Source of the DNA: Microthrixaceae bacterium
GTDB taxonomy: Bacteria > Actinomycetota > Acidimicrobiia > Acidimicrobiales > DATDAH01
DNA length: 64,000 nt
Assembly: GCA_020637195.1 (NCBI GenBank)
Contig: JACJWK010000012.1
Location: forward strand, 1 to 64,000
Reading direction: 5' to 3'
Shown: piece by piece, positions 25,119-33,364 of the stretch
How the letters are laid out: every line of letters starts with the position of its first letter
Numbering within the stretch: the first letter of the stretch is position 1
Position numbers and translations under genes: made by a program
The notes under the pieces: model-generated
The model's database searches: none
The model's input: the letters and a program-made list of their open reading frames with translations, nothing else
Told to the model about the DNA's origin: nothing

Positions 25119-26693
25119 ATGACCCCCGCGCCGACCCAGCTCACCCACCGCCAGATCCTGCTGGTCTTCAGCGGCCTCATGAGCGGCGTCCTGCTCGCCG
25201 CGCTCGACCAGACCATCGTCTCCACCGCCCTGCCCACCATCGTGGGCGAGCTCGGCGGCATCGACCACCTGTCCTGGGTGGTCACGTCCTACCTGCTCAC
25301 CAGCACGGCGAGCACGCCGCTGTACGGCAAGCTCAGCGACCTCTACGGGCGCAAGCAGATGTTCCAGGCCGCCATCGTGATCTTCCTGGTGGGCTCGGTG
25401 CTGTCCGGCCTGTCGCAGGACATGCTCCAGCTCGTGGTGTTCCGCGGCGTCCAGGGCATCGGCGCCGGCGGCCTGATGGCGATGGCCTTCGCCATCATCG
25501 GCGACATCATCCCGCCCCGCGAGCGGGGCCGCTACACGGGCTACCTCGGGTCGGTGTTCGCGGTGGCCAGCGTGGCCGGCCCGCTGCTCGGCGGGCTCTT
25601 CGTCGACCACCTGTCGTGGCGTTGGGTCTTCTACATCAACATCCCGATCGGCGGGGCCGCGCTGGTGGTCACCGCCAAGGTCCTCGACCTGCCCTTCGTG
25701 GTCCGCCGCCACCGCGTGGACTACGAGGGCGCCGCCCTGCTCGTGGCCGGGGTCACCGCGTTGTTGCTGGCGCTGGTCTGGGGCGGCAACGAGTACGCCT
25801 GGGGCTCGGCCACGATCCTCGGCCTCCTCGGCGCCGGCGCCGTGCTCCTCACCGGCTTCGTGCTGTGGGAGGGCCGGGCGGAGGAGCCCATCTTGCCGCT
25901 GCGCCTGTTCCGCAAGCCCGTGTTCCGCATGAGCGTGATCTTGAGCTTCCTCGTCGGCATGGGCATGTTCGGCGGGATCATCTTCCTGCCCCTGTTCCTC
26001 CAGGTCGTCACCGGTGCCTCGGCCACCAACTCGGGGCTGCTCACGCTGCCGTTGATGGTCGGGATCATGATCACGTCCATCGGGTCGGGCCGGCTGATCA
26101 CCCGCACCGGCCGCTACAAGGTGTTCCCGGTGGTCGGCTTCGCCGTGGCCGCCGCGGGGATGTGGATGTTCAGCCGCATGGACGTCGACACGACCCGGGC
26201 GTACAGCTCGCTGTCGATGTTCGTGTTCGGCCTGGGCATCGGTCTGATCTCCCAGGTGCTCATCCTGGCGATGCAGAACGAGTCCGACCTCGCCGACCTC
26301 GGCACCACCACGTCGTCGGCGACGTTCTTCCGCCAGATCGGCGGGTCCTTCGGCGTCGCGCTGTTCGGCGCGGTGCTGACCGCCGGCATCAGCCGTGAGC
26401 TGCCCCGCCTGCTCCCCGCCGGCTCGGCGACCGGCGGGGGCGAGGCCGGCAGCCTCCTCAACAGCCCCGACGCCATCCGGGCCCTGCCCGCCGGCGTGCG
26501 CGACGCGGTGGTCGAGGCGCTGACCTACGCCATCCACGACGTCTTCCTGCTGGCCCTGGCGGTGCTGGTGGTGGGCTTCGCGCTGGTGTGGCGCCTGAAG
26601 GAGCTGCCGCTGCGCGACACCGTCGCCGTGGGCGGCCCGGCCACGACCGTCGACGACGCCGATCCCCCCGTGCTCGCCGCCGAACCGATCTGA
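25119..26693 (+). CDS. MFS efflux transporter, DHA2 (EmrB/QacA) family
   Basis: The 524-residue, 14-helix proton antiporter has family motif LDQTIVSTALPTIVGELGG in the first helix (about 30-48) and the loop 2-3 motif A-type GKLSDLYGRK. It also has the RGVQGIGAGGL and GPLLGGLFVDHLSWRWVFYINIPIG motifs, the latter diagnostic for 14-TMS drug exporters. It is expected to expel a toxic organic compound. Its promoter region contains paired MarR sites. A GGAG sequence lies upstream of the ATG. Confidence 0.94.
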   Translation: MTPAPTQLTHRQILLVFSGLMSGVLLAALDQTIVSTALPTIVGELGGIDHLSWVVTSYLLTSTASTPLYGKLSDLYGRKQMFQAAIVIFLVGSVLSGLSQDMLQLVVFRGVQGIGAGGLMAMAFAIIGDIIPPRERGRYTGYLGSVFAVASVAGPLLGGLFVDHLSWRWVFYINIPIGGAALVVTAKVLDLPFVVRRHRVDYEGAALLVAGVTALLLALVWGGNEYAWGSATILGLLGAGAVLLTGFVLWEGRAEEPILPLRLFRKPVFRMSVILSFLVGMGMFGGIIFLPLFLQVVTGASATNSGLLTLPLMVGIMITSIGSGRLITRTGRYKVFPVVGFAVAAAGMWMFSRMDVDTTRAYSSLSMFVFGLGIGLISQVLILAMQNESDLADLGTTTSSATFFRQIGGSFGVALFGAVLTAGISRELPRLLPAGSATGGGEAGSLLNSPDAIRALPAGVRDAVVEALTYAIHDVFLLALAVLVVGFALVWRLKELPLRDTVAVGGPATTVDDADPPVLAAEPI

Positions 26694-26700
26694 GCGCCGG

Positions 26701-27324
26701 TCAGGCCGGCGGTCGCGGCTCGCGCCAGAGCCGCCAGATCGGCGGCGCCCCGCCGACCTCGACGCGGTCGACCTCCTCGAACCCGAAGCGGGCGTAGAAC
26801 GCGAGGTTCTCCTGCTTCTGGGTCTCGAGGTAGCCCGGCACGCCCTCGGCGTCGCAGCGGTCGAGCACGGGGCCGACCAGCGCGGCGCCGATCCCCTGCC
26901 CCTGGAAGCGCGGGTCGACCCCGAGCAGGGCCAGGTACCAGTGCGGCTCCCTCGGGTGGCGCCGCTCGACCTCGGTGAGCGCCCCGAGGGCCCGCCGCCG
27001 GTTACGGGCCCACGCGAACGCGCCCACCGCCCCCCGGGCGATGCGCAGCTCGCGCGGCAGCGACCGAGGGGTGGCGCCCGGAGCCAGCCACGACGCGCTG
27101 CCCGCGACGCCGCGCGGGGTGCGGGCCACCCAGACCTCGCCGTGGGCCCGGGCGTCGGCCACGACGGGGCCGAGCAGCGCCGGCAGGAACCGGTGGTGGT
27201 GGGCGTGGCTGCGGGCGAAGTAGGCGAACATCGGGTCGGGCCAGAACGCCCGCGCGGTGGCGACCACCACCTCGTCGAGCGGCCCGTCGCCGTGCCGCGA
27301 GAGGTCCAACCCGTCGCCGACCAT
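26701..27324 (-). CDS. GNAT family N-acetyltransferase
   Basis: This 207-residue protein has the acetyl-CoA-binding core: the strand YLALLGVDPRFQGQGIGAALV, with the Q/R-x-x-G-x-G/A loop at about 143-150, followed by YLETQKQENLAFYARFGFEEV typical of the C-terminal half. The substrate is unknown. It converges with the DHA2 gene with seven bases between and precedes the end of the acyl-CoA dehydrogenase gene by less than 20 bases on the same strand, so the two may be co-transcribed. Confidence 0.88.
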   Translation of the reverse strand: MVGDGLDLSRHGDGPLDEVVVATARAFWPDPMFAYFARSHAHHHRFLPALLGPVVADARAHGEVWVARTPRGVAGSASWLAPGATPRSLPRELRIARGAVGAFAWARNRRRALGALTEVERRHPREPHWYLALLGVDPRFQGQGIGAALVGPVLDRCDAEGVPGYLETQKQENLAFYARFGFEEVDRVEVGGAPPIWRLWREPRPPA

Positions 27325-27343
27325 CGCCCGCGCGGTCGCCGGC

Positions 27344-28582
27344 CTAGGCCGGCTTCGGCTCCTTGGGCAGCCCGAGCACCCGCTCGCCCACGATGTTGCG
27401 CTGGATCTGCGCGGTGCCGCCCCAGATGGTCTCCGACCGGCTGAAGAAGAACGACGACTGGAGCACGCTCGCGGGGTAGCGGGCGTTGGTGGGCCGCGCG
27501 CCGTAGCCGGGGACCGACTCCTCCTCGTCGACCGTGCCGCTGAGGATCTGGCCGTCCATGCCCAAGATGTCGATGGCCAGCTCCATCACGTCCCGGTGGT
27601 ACTCGGACCAGAACATCTTGTTGGTGGCACCGAGCGCGGCGACGCCCCGGTCCTTGCGGTCGTGGAGCACCGCGGTGAGGCTGCGCAGGCCGTTGATGCG
27701 CATGATCTGCACCTTCGACCAGGCGTGGGCGAGGCCCTGGCGGACGTGGGGGTCGTCGATGCGGCCGTTGGCCCGGGCCTTGTCGACGATGATCTCCCAC
27801 TCCTTCTCGAAGCGCCGGTGGCCGGTGGTGGCCGACGTGCCCCGCTCGAAGCCGAGGGTGGTCATGGCCACCTTCCAGCCGTTGTTCTCGCCCCCGACCA
27901 CGTTCTCGCGGGGGCACCGGGCGTTGTCGAAGAACACCTCGTAGAACTCGGCCGAGCCGTCCACCTGGGTGATGGGGCGCGCCTCGACCCCCGGCTGCTT
28001 CATGGGCACGAGCAGGTAGGAGATCCCCGCGTGCTTCGGGGCGTCGGGGTCCGTGCGGGCGAGGAGGAAGATGTAGTCGGCGAACCCCGCCTGGGTGGTC
28101 CACACCTTCTGGCCGTTGATGACCCACTCGTCGCCGTCGAGCTCGGCCCGGGTCTTGAGGCCGGCGAGGTCGGAGCCCGCCTCGGGCTCGGAGAAGCCCT
28201 GGCACCAGGCGATCTGGCCCGAGAGGATCTTGGGCAGGAACTCCTTCTTCTGGTCCTCGCTCCCCCACTGGAGGATGGTGGGGCCGACGAGGGTGTCGCC
28301 GAAGAAGTCGGCCCGCATGGGCGCGCCGGCCCGGGCGAACTCCTCGGTGAGCACCACCGCCTCCATGGTGGACAGGCCCTTGCCCCCGTACTCGGTGGGC
28401 CACGAGGCGCAGATCCAGCCGCCCTCGTAGAGCTGCTCGGTCCAGGCCTCGTTGAACCGGGCCCGCTCGGCGCCCGTCAGCTCGAAGTCGTCGTCGAACC
28501 AGCCGTCGGGGAGGTGCTCCTCGAGCCAGGCGCGGATCTCGGCGCGGAAGGCCTCCGCCTCGGGTGGGTAGGTGAGGTCCAT
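27344..28582 (-). CDS. Acyl-CoA dehydrogenase
   Basis: This 412-residue FAD enzyme oxidises an acyl-CoA thioester to the enoyl-CoA and passes electrons to ETF (etfBA is in this window). Signatures are QGFSEPEAGSDLAGLKTRAELDGDEW (about 129-155, FAD binding), the WTTQAGFADY strand and the C-terminal IWGGTAQIQRNIVGERVLGLP. A catalytic Glu is expected in the 240s but I did not pin it down. It resembles long-chain or steroid-type FadE proteins. An 18-bp palindrome nine bases upstream of its ATG suggests TetR-type control. Confidence 0.93.
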   Translation of the reverse strand: MDLTYPPEAEAFRAEIRAWLEEHLPDGWFDDDFELTGAERARFNEAWTEQLYEGGWICASWPTEYGGKGLSTMEAVVLTEEFARAGAPMRADFFGDTLVGPTILQWGSEDQKKEFLPKILSGQIAWCQGFSEPEAGSDLAGLKTRAELDGDEWVINGQKVWTTQAGFADYIFLLARTDPDAPKHAGISYLLVPMKQPGVEARPITQVDGSAEFYEVFFDNARCPRENVVGGENNGWKVAMTTLGFERGTSATTGHRRFEKEWEIIVDKARANGRIDDPHVRQGLAHAWSKVQIMRINGLRSLTAVLHDRKDRGVAALGATNKMFWSEYHRDVMELAIDILGMDGQILSGTVDEEESVPGYGARPTNARYPASVLQSSFFFSRSETIWGGTAQIQRNIVGERVLGLPKEPKPA

Positions 28583-28590
28583 GGCCTCAT

Positions 28591-28608
28591 CTTGACCGGT
28601 CGGTCAAG
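28591..28608. promoter_or_regulatory. 18-bp palindrome, probable TetR-type operator of the acyl-CoA dehydrogenase
   Basis: CTTGACCG-GT-CGGTCAAG has perfect 8-bp arms. It starts eight bases upstream of the acyl-CoA dehydrogenase ATG. Length and symmetry suit a TetR-family dimer, which commonly controls fatty-acid genes in actinobacteria. No such regulator is in the window. Confidence 0.65.
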
Positions 28609-28705
28609 TTGGCGACAACCACCACCCGGACGCTGCGCTGCGGAGCAGTGCAGCGGCGACGCCGGACCGGGTGCCGAAGGCGCTCCGACGAAGGACGAGC
28701 CGGTG

Positions 28706-29887
28706 TCAGGCCTTCTTCTTCTTCTTCGGGGGTGGGACGCCCACCTTCACCGACGCCTCGGCGGTCCCGGGCCAGCGCCGGCGACTCACGATGGACAGCC
28801 GGCGCATCAGGTCGATGGCGCCGGGATCCTCGTCGCCGGGTCGGGCCAGGATCGATCCGTCGGCGATCATCCGGCTGATGATCTCGCGCCCGAGGTCGGT
28901 GCGGACGATGGTGAGGGTCCAGTCGTTGTTCTCGCCGATGCCGCCCGTCGAGATGTCGGCGTGCTCGGCCGAGAAGTCGGGACAGCACTTGCAGCCCTCG
29001 CGGGTCCAGGCGTGGCACTCCTTCAGGGGGACCTCGTGGTAGTCGCCGTTGCGCATCCAGATCTGGAAGACGCCCTTGATGTTCATCTTGACCATCTCCT
29101 CCTTCTTCAGGCCGTACTTGGCCTCGAAGAGCTCGGGGAAGATGGCGTCGTCGAAGGTCTTCGAGCAGAGCAGCCCGATGTTGAAGATGATCGGCTTGGA
29201 GATCTTGCCCACCTTGCGGTGCCACATGACCGGGGGCACCGAGGACTGGCAGCTCATGCCCACCAGGGCGAGCTTGGAGAAGCCCCGGTCGAGCGCGTCG
29301 TCGAGGGCGAGCGTGTTGGCCGAGTAGGTGTAGCGGCTGCCCGCCGAGGCGAGGACCTCGTCTTTGGTGCTGGCCACACCGGGGACGGCCTTCCACGACG
29401 TGCCGTCGCCCTCGACGAACGACGTGAGGGCGGCGTCGATGTAGCCGTGGTCGAGCGCCCAGATGAGCAGCGCCGACACCAGGCCGCCGTCCTGGCCCAT
29501 CCGGTGGACGTAGTCGTCGCTGGCCCGGGTGAGCAGGACGTCCTGGTAGATGCCCGACATCTCGTCGGGCTCACGGGTGCGGGCGAAGAGGTGCTCGTCC
29601 GCGTCGGCCTCCCACGTGCGAAAGCGCGGGCAGGCCCGGGTGCACGTGGTGCAGCCCTTCTGCCCGTGGACGCAGTCGCCGGGCCCGAGCTCGTCCTCGA
29701 GGTGGAAGGGCTTGTAGCCCCCCGCCTGGTGGTCGTAGCCGATGACGTCGTGGGGACAGGAGATGACGCAGCCGGCGCAGCCCGTGCACAGCCCGGTCTG
29801 GATGACCTCGTCGTAGAGCTCGAGCCACTGGTTGGTCCACCGGGGCTTCTTGGCCGGCGGGGTGGTGGTGGCGGTGGTGGCGGTCAC
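28706..29887 (-). CDS. Coenzyme F420 hydrogenase/dehydrogenase beta subunit (FrhB-like) iron-sulfur flavoprotein
   Basis: This 393-residue protein should pass electrons between F420 and a partner through FAD and 4Fe-4S clusters. Cysteine motifs are GCAGCVISCPHD (about 40-50), CVHGQKGCTTCTRACP (about 75-92) and the FrhB C-terminal motif CKCCPDFSAEHADISTGGIG (about 305-325). The NQ and GQDGGLVSALL segments are typical of the N-terminal FrhB_FdhB domain. The tail is a run of Lys. The GTG at 29887 overlaps the stop of an upstream lipoprotein gene. F420 is widespread in actinobacteria. The partner enzyme is not in the window. Confidence 0.9.
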   Translation of the reverse strand: MTATTATTTPPAKKPRWTNQWLELYDEVIQTGLCTGCAGCVISCPHDVIGYDHQAGGYKPFHLEDELGPGDCVHGQKGCTTCTRACPRFRTWEADADEHLFARTREPDEMSGIYQDVLLTRASDDYVHRMGQDGGLVSALLIWALDHGYIDAALTSFVEGDGTSWKAVPGVASTKDEVLASAGSRYTYSANTLALDDALDRGFSKLALVGMSCQSSVPPVMWHRKVGKISKPIIFNIGLLCSKTFDDAIFPELFEAKYGLKKEEMVKMNIKGVFQIWMRNGDYHEVPLKECHAWTREGCKCCPDFSAEHADISTGGIGENNDWTLTIVRTDLGREIISRMIADGSILARPGDEDPGAIDLMRRLSIVSRRRWPGTAEASVKVGVPPPKKKKKA

Positions 29888-30279
29888 GGCGCCACCGTCG
29901 TGTCGGTGACGCCGGGGACGGTGGTGGTGGGTCCCGCCGTCGTGGTGGTGGTGGGCAGCTGGGGCGTGGTGCCCGCCGAGCCGCCGCCGTCTTGGATCAC
30001 GCAGTCGGTGTAGAGGTCGAGGAAGTCGTCGGGCAGCTCGGCGTCGGGGTCCTCGGAGAGCCGCTCGTCGACGCGCTGGAACCGGTCGAACGGGATCTGC
30101 TCCTCGAACGAGTCGTAGGCGCACTGGCACACGTCCTGGAGGTCGTCGCCGCCCTGGTCCGTGCACGTCTGGAGGAAGCTCTCCTCCACGTCGGCGTTGT
30201 AGTCCGACGGCGCGTCGTCGCCGCAGCCCGAGAGAACCAGGGCCGCGGCCACCACGCCGAGGACGACGGCACGTCGCAT
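29884..30279 (-). CDS. Small lipoprotein coupled to the FrhB-like gene
   Basis: The 131-residue protein has an n-region MRR, a hydrophobic segment and a good lipobox LSGC (Cys19). The mature part has four further cysteines, three of them in C-x(10)-C-x-C spacing (about residues 39-52), and acidic helices. It ends in a Thr-rich unstructured tail (TTTTTAGPTTT). No family is recognised. Its stop overlaps the GTG of the FrhB-like gene, so the two are made together, though one is extracytoplasmic and the other looks cytosolic. A TACGGT hexamer upstream may be the promoter. Confidence 0.75.
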   Translation of the reverse strand: MRRAVVLGVVAAALVLSGCGDDAPSDYNADVEESFLQTCTDQGGDDLQDVCQCAYDSFEEQIPFDRFQRVDERLSEDPDAELPDDFLDLYTDCVIQDGGGSAGTTPQLPTTTTTAGPTTTVPGVTDTTVAP

Positions 30280-30469
30280 CTTGGGGCACTCCTGCGGGGG
30301 TCGACGGCAACGAGTCGGCGTCACCGTACCCCGCCGACCGGCCCCGCCCCCACCGTTCGACGCTGAGCGGCGGAGGCGGAGCGGCCGTTGGGCGATGCAC
30401 TCCCATCGGCGGCGTCGGGCCCGCCGAAAGGGGGCATTTGGACCATTTTCGGCCTCGCAGTAGACCGAG

Positions 30470-31330
30470 GTGGTGGACCCCGGCCCGCTGCGCGACCTGC
30501 TCACGATCGCGCTCGGCCTGCTCACCGGGATCATGTCGGGGCTGTTCGGTGTGGGCGGCGCGGTCATCTCGACCCCGGGCATCCGGGCCCTCGGGGCCCC
30601 GGCCCTGCTGGCGGTGGGGACCACGCTGCCGTCGATCATCCCCGGGGCGGCGTCGGGCACCGCCCGCTACGCCCGGGAGGGCATGGTGGACTGGCGGGTG
30701 GTCGCGGTCACCGCACCGGCCGGCATCGTCGCGGCCGTGCTCGGCGCGCTGGCCGCCGACCACGTCCCGGGCGAGGGCCACGTCCTGATGCTGATGACGG
30801 CCGCGCTGCTCGGCTACAGCGCGGCCCGGATGCTGCCCCGGGGCGATGACGTCGGTGGCGACGACGGCGGGGCGGTGGCCCCGCTCGACGAGCTGGCCGA
30901 GACCGACGCCGAGGTGGCCGACCGCACGCCCCGCCCCGACGCCCATCCGGCGCACACCCGACGGTGGTCCTTCGCCGCCGTCGGGCTCGTCGCCGGGTGC
31001 CTGTCGGGCCTGCTCGGGATCGGCGGCGGGATCGTGATGGTGCCGGGGTTCACCCAGTTCGGCGGCCTGACCGTGAAGCGGGCGATCGCCAGCTCGCTGG
31101 CGTGCGTCGGGCTCTTCGCGGTGCCCGGGACGATCACCCACGCCCTGCTCGGCAACATCGACTGGCGCTTCGCCCTGCTGCTGTGCGTCGGCGTGGTGCC
31201 CGGCGCCCGCATCGGCGCCGCCCTCGCCATCCGGGCCGGCGACCGCCGGCTGCGCTCGGTCGTGGCGGTGTTCCTCGGCGCCATGGCCGTGGTCTACGGC
31301 GTCGGCGAGACGGTGGCGCTGCTCGGCTGA
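30470..31330 (+). CDS. TauE/SafE family sulfite exporter-like membrane protein
   Basis: The 286-residue protein has seven to eight membrane helices and two related halves. Each half carries the family GLFGVGGAVISTPG/GLLGIGGGIVMVPG motif (about 23-36 and 180-193). Members export or take up sulfite, sulfoacetate or other small anions; the substrate cannot be told here. The GTG at 30470 opens just before the first helix. It converges with the uracil-DNA glycosylase gene. Confidence 0.92.
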   Translation: MVDPGPLRDLLTIALGLLTGIMSGLFGVGGAVISTPGIRALGAPALLAVGTTLPSIIPGAASGTARYAREGMVDWRVVAVTAPAGIVAAVLGALAADHVPGEGHVLMLMTAALLGYSAARMLPRGDDVGGDDGGAVAPLDELAETDAEVADRTPRPDAHPAHTRRWSFAAVGLVAGCLSGLLGIGGGIVMVPGFTQFGGLTVKRAIASSLACVGLFAVPGTITHALLGNIDWRFALLLCVGVVPGARIGAALAIRAGDRRLRSVVAVFLGAMAVVYGVGETVALLG

Positions 31331-31353
31331 CCGTCCCGCTCGGACGGTCAGCC
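31325..31353. terminator. Bidirectional hairpin terminator containing both stop codons
   Basis: GGCTGACCGTCC and GGACGGTCAGCC form a perfect 12-bp stem with a 5-base loop. The left arm contains the TGA of the TauE gene and the right arm contains the stop of the glycosylase gene. There is no U-tract, common for actinobacterial terminators. Confidence 0.75.
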
Positions 31354-32010
31354 GGCCAGGGCGCGGGCCCGGGCGAAGACGGCGTCCAGCATGGGCTCGG
31401 TGAGCCTGCCCGTGAAGGTGTTCTGCTGGCTGACGTGGTACGAGCACACGATGGTCAGCCCGCCCGGCGTGGTCGCCTCGACCCCGTGGCCGAACCTCGG
31501 CCGGGGGCGCACACCCAGGGCGCCGCACAGCACCTGGTAGCCGAACGACCCGAGGGCCACGAGGACCTTCACCTCGGTGAGGAGCGCGAGCTCGCGCTCG
31601 AGGAAGGGCCGGCAGGCGTCGCGCTCCTCGGTCGTCGGCTTGTTGGCCGGCGGCGCGCAGCGGACGGGGGCGGTGATCCACGCCCCGGTGAGCACCAGGC
31701 CGTCGTCGCGCGCCACCGACTCGGGACGGCTGGCGTAGCCCGCCCGGTACAGGGCCCGGTAGAGCCACTCGCCCGACCGGTCGCCGGTGAACATGCGGCC
31801 GGTGCGGTTCGCCCCGTGGGCCGCCGGCGCGAGGCCGACCACCGCGACCGTCGCCCGCGGGTCGCCCCAGCCCGGGACCGGGCGGCCCCAGTACTCGTCG
31901 TCGCGGTAGGCGGCCCGCTTCTCCGACGCGACCTGCTCGCGCCAGGCGACGAGGCGCGGGCAGGCCCGGCAGGCCACCACCTCGGCCGTCAGCGAGTCGA
32001 GCGAGTCCAC
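31348..32010 (-). CDS. Type 5 uracil-DNA glycosylase (UDGb)
   Basis: This base-excision repair enzyme removes uracil and other deaminated bases. The 220-residue protein has the Fe-S cysteine motif CRACPRLVAWRE near residue 14, the UDGb motif GLAPAAHGANRTGRMFTGD near 58 (with Ala in place of the Asp of family 1 enzymes), the third and fourth cysteines further on, and the C-terminal SYHVSQQNTFTGRLT motif near 190. These are diagnostic for UDGb. Loss of cytosine-deamination repair is risky at high GC, which fits the presence of this enzyme. Confidence 0.95.
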   Translation of the reverse strand: MDSLDSLTAEVVACRACPRLVAWREQVASEKRAAYRDDEYWGRPVPGWGDPRATVAVVGLAPAAHGANRTGRMFTGDRSGEWLYRALYRAGYASRPESVARDDGLVLTGAWITAPVRCAPPANKPTTEERDACRPFLERELALLTEVKVLVALGSFGYQVLCGALGVRPRPRFGHGVEATTPGGLTIVCSYHVSQQNTFTGRLTEPMLDAVFARARALAG

Positions 32011-32016
32011 CCTCCG

Positions 32017-32022
32017 AGGCTA
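32017..32022 (-). promoter_or_regulatory. Putative -10 box (TAGCCT) of the UDGb gene
   Basis: TAGCCT lies six bases before the GTG at 32010 on the minus strand. The intervening CGGAGG could also act as a very close ribosome binding site, so this is not certainly leaderless. Confidence 0.4.
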
Positions 32023-32092
32023 CGGGCGGCGGTGCGCGGCGGACGGAGCGCCGCGAAAGCGGATCGAAAGCGGTGTCCGTCAGGCTGGCGCC

Positions 32093-32830
32093 ATGGAGAC
32101 CACCACCATCCGGGTGCTGGGAGCGCCGACCATCGTGCGCGACGGCCGGGCGGGCGTGCTCGCGGGCCGCCGGCACCAGGCCGTGCTCACCCTGCTCGCC
32201 CTCGAGGTCGGCCGGCCCGTCGACGCCGACTCGCTGATCGGGGCGATCTGGGCCGGCGACCCGCCCACCTCCGCCCGCAAGACCCTCCAGGGGCTCGTGC
32301 TGCGCCTGCGGCGCCGCCTGCCCGAGGGCGCGATCGTGACCGAGGGCTCGTCGTACCGGCTCGACGTGCCGTCCTCGGCGGTCGACGCGGTCGCGTTCGG
32401 CGAACTGGTCGACGCCGCCCAGGCCGTCCCCCCGGCGGCGGCGCTCGAACGGCTCGAGCAGGCGCTGGGGCTGTGGCGGGGGGTGGCGTTCGACGAGCTC
32501 ACCAGCGATCGCTTCACCATCGAGCGGGCCTACCTCGACGAGCGCCGCCGCCTGGCCGAGGAGGACCGCTGCGAAGCCCTGCTGGCCGTCGGGCGGGTGG
32601 CCGACGCCGCGCTCGAGCTCGAGCGGCTCACCAAGGAGGAGCCCACGCGGGAACGCCGCTGGGGGCTGCTCATGGCCGCGCTGCACCGCCTCGACCGCCA
32701 GGCCGATGCGCTGCGCGCCTACCACCAGGTCCGCGACGACCTCCTGCGCCGCGCCGGGGCGGCCCCGGGCCCGTTCCCCCCGATCGTCGAGGGCGCGGGC
32801 GCTCGGCGGCCCGAGCCGGCGGCGTCATGA
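32093..32830 (+). CDS. SARP-type transcriptional regulator (winged helix plus BTAD)
   Basis: This 245-residue protein has an OmpR-like winged-helix DNA-binding domain (about 6-90, with RRHQAVLTLLAL and the recognition helix region TSARKTLQGLVLRLRR) followed by a bacterial transcriptional activator domain of TPR-like helices (about 95-230). It lacks the ATPase module, like short SARPs that bind direct repeats in promoters. The next gene starts in its stop codon (ATGA), so both are translated together. A second, large SARP lies 1.4 kb further on the other strand. Confidence 0.9.
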   Translation: METTTIRVLGAPTIVRDGRAGVLAGRRHQAVLTLLALEVGRPVDADSLIGAIWAGDPPTSARKTLQGLVLRLRRRLPEGAIVTEGSSYRLDVPSSAVDAVAFGELVDAAQAVPPAAALERLEQALGLWRGVAFDELTSDRFTIERAYLDERRRLAEEDRCEALLAVGRVADAALELERLTKEEPTRERRWGLLMAALHRLDRQADALRAYHQVRDDLLRRAGAAPGPFPPIVEGAGARRPEPAAS

Positions 32831-33291
32831 GCCCCGACGGCGGGATCACCCCCGACGACGAGGGAGGCCGCACCCGCACCACGATGCGCTTCACCGTGAT
32901 CGAGCGCGGGCCCGACCAGGTGTTCCTCGTCAGCGAGGAGCCCGACACGATCTACGCCCACCCGGCGGTGTCCGAGGCGGTCTGGCGCGCCGCGCTGGTG
33001 GACGTGCCCGACGGGTGGGAGATCGTCGACCTCTGCCCGCTCACCCGCCCGAGCGTCGCCCCGGCCGATCCCGGCGACGGGCGCGCCGCCCACCCGGCCT
33101 TCGCGCGCGACGCCGTCCAGGAGCCGGCCCGCGACGCCCGCGAGGCCGAGGCCCGGCGGGAGTACGACGAGTTCGCCCGGGGCAAGCACGACCTGTTCTG
33201 CTCGTTCCTCGCGGCCGGCTTCGAGCGCGACGAGGCGCTGGCCCTCGTGCTCGGGTTGCTCCACCCCGGCGGCACGGAGGAGCCCGAGTGA
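32827..33291 (+). CDS. Hypothetical protein, paralogue of the protein at 58298-58705
   Basis: The 154-residue soluble acidic protein is coupled to the SARP gene by an ATGA overlap. Residues about 20-62 contain the block V-x-L-V-S-E ... H-P-x-V-S-E-A-V-W-x-x-A-L-x-D-V-P-x-x-W-x-I-V-D-L. The C-terminus has F-x-R-D-E-A-L-x-x-x-L-x-L-L. Both blocks recur in the 135-residue protein encoded at 58298-58705. I do not recognise a named family. The coupling with a regulator suggests a regulatory or scaffold role (inference). Confidence 0.75.
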   Translation: MSPDGGITPDDEGGRTRTTMRFTVIERGPDQVFLVSEEPDTIYAHPAVSEAVWRAALVDVPDGWEIVDLCPLTRPSVAPADPGDGRAAHPAFARDAVQEPARDAREAEARREYDEFARGKHDLFCSFLAAGFERDEALALVLGLLHPGGTEEPE

Positions 33292-33364
33292 CGGCGGCCA
33301 CCACCGGCAGCCGCCGCACCGCGGCCCGTGCGGGGATGCCGCCGGCGCCGCGAGGCTGGTGCCC

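Noticed and set aside
24156..28403. Very long minus-strand frames (over 1000 codons) across the MarR, MFS, GNAT and acyl-CoA dehydrogenase genes
   Set aside because: They are antisense or out-of-frame shadows typical of GC-rich DNA; every stretch is better explained by a recognised gene.
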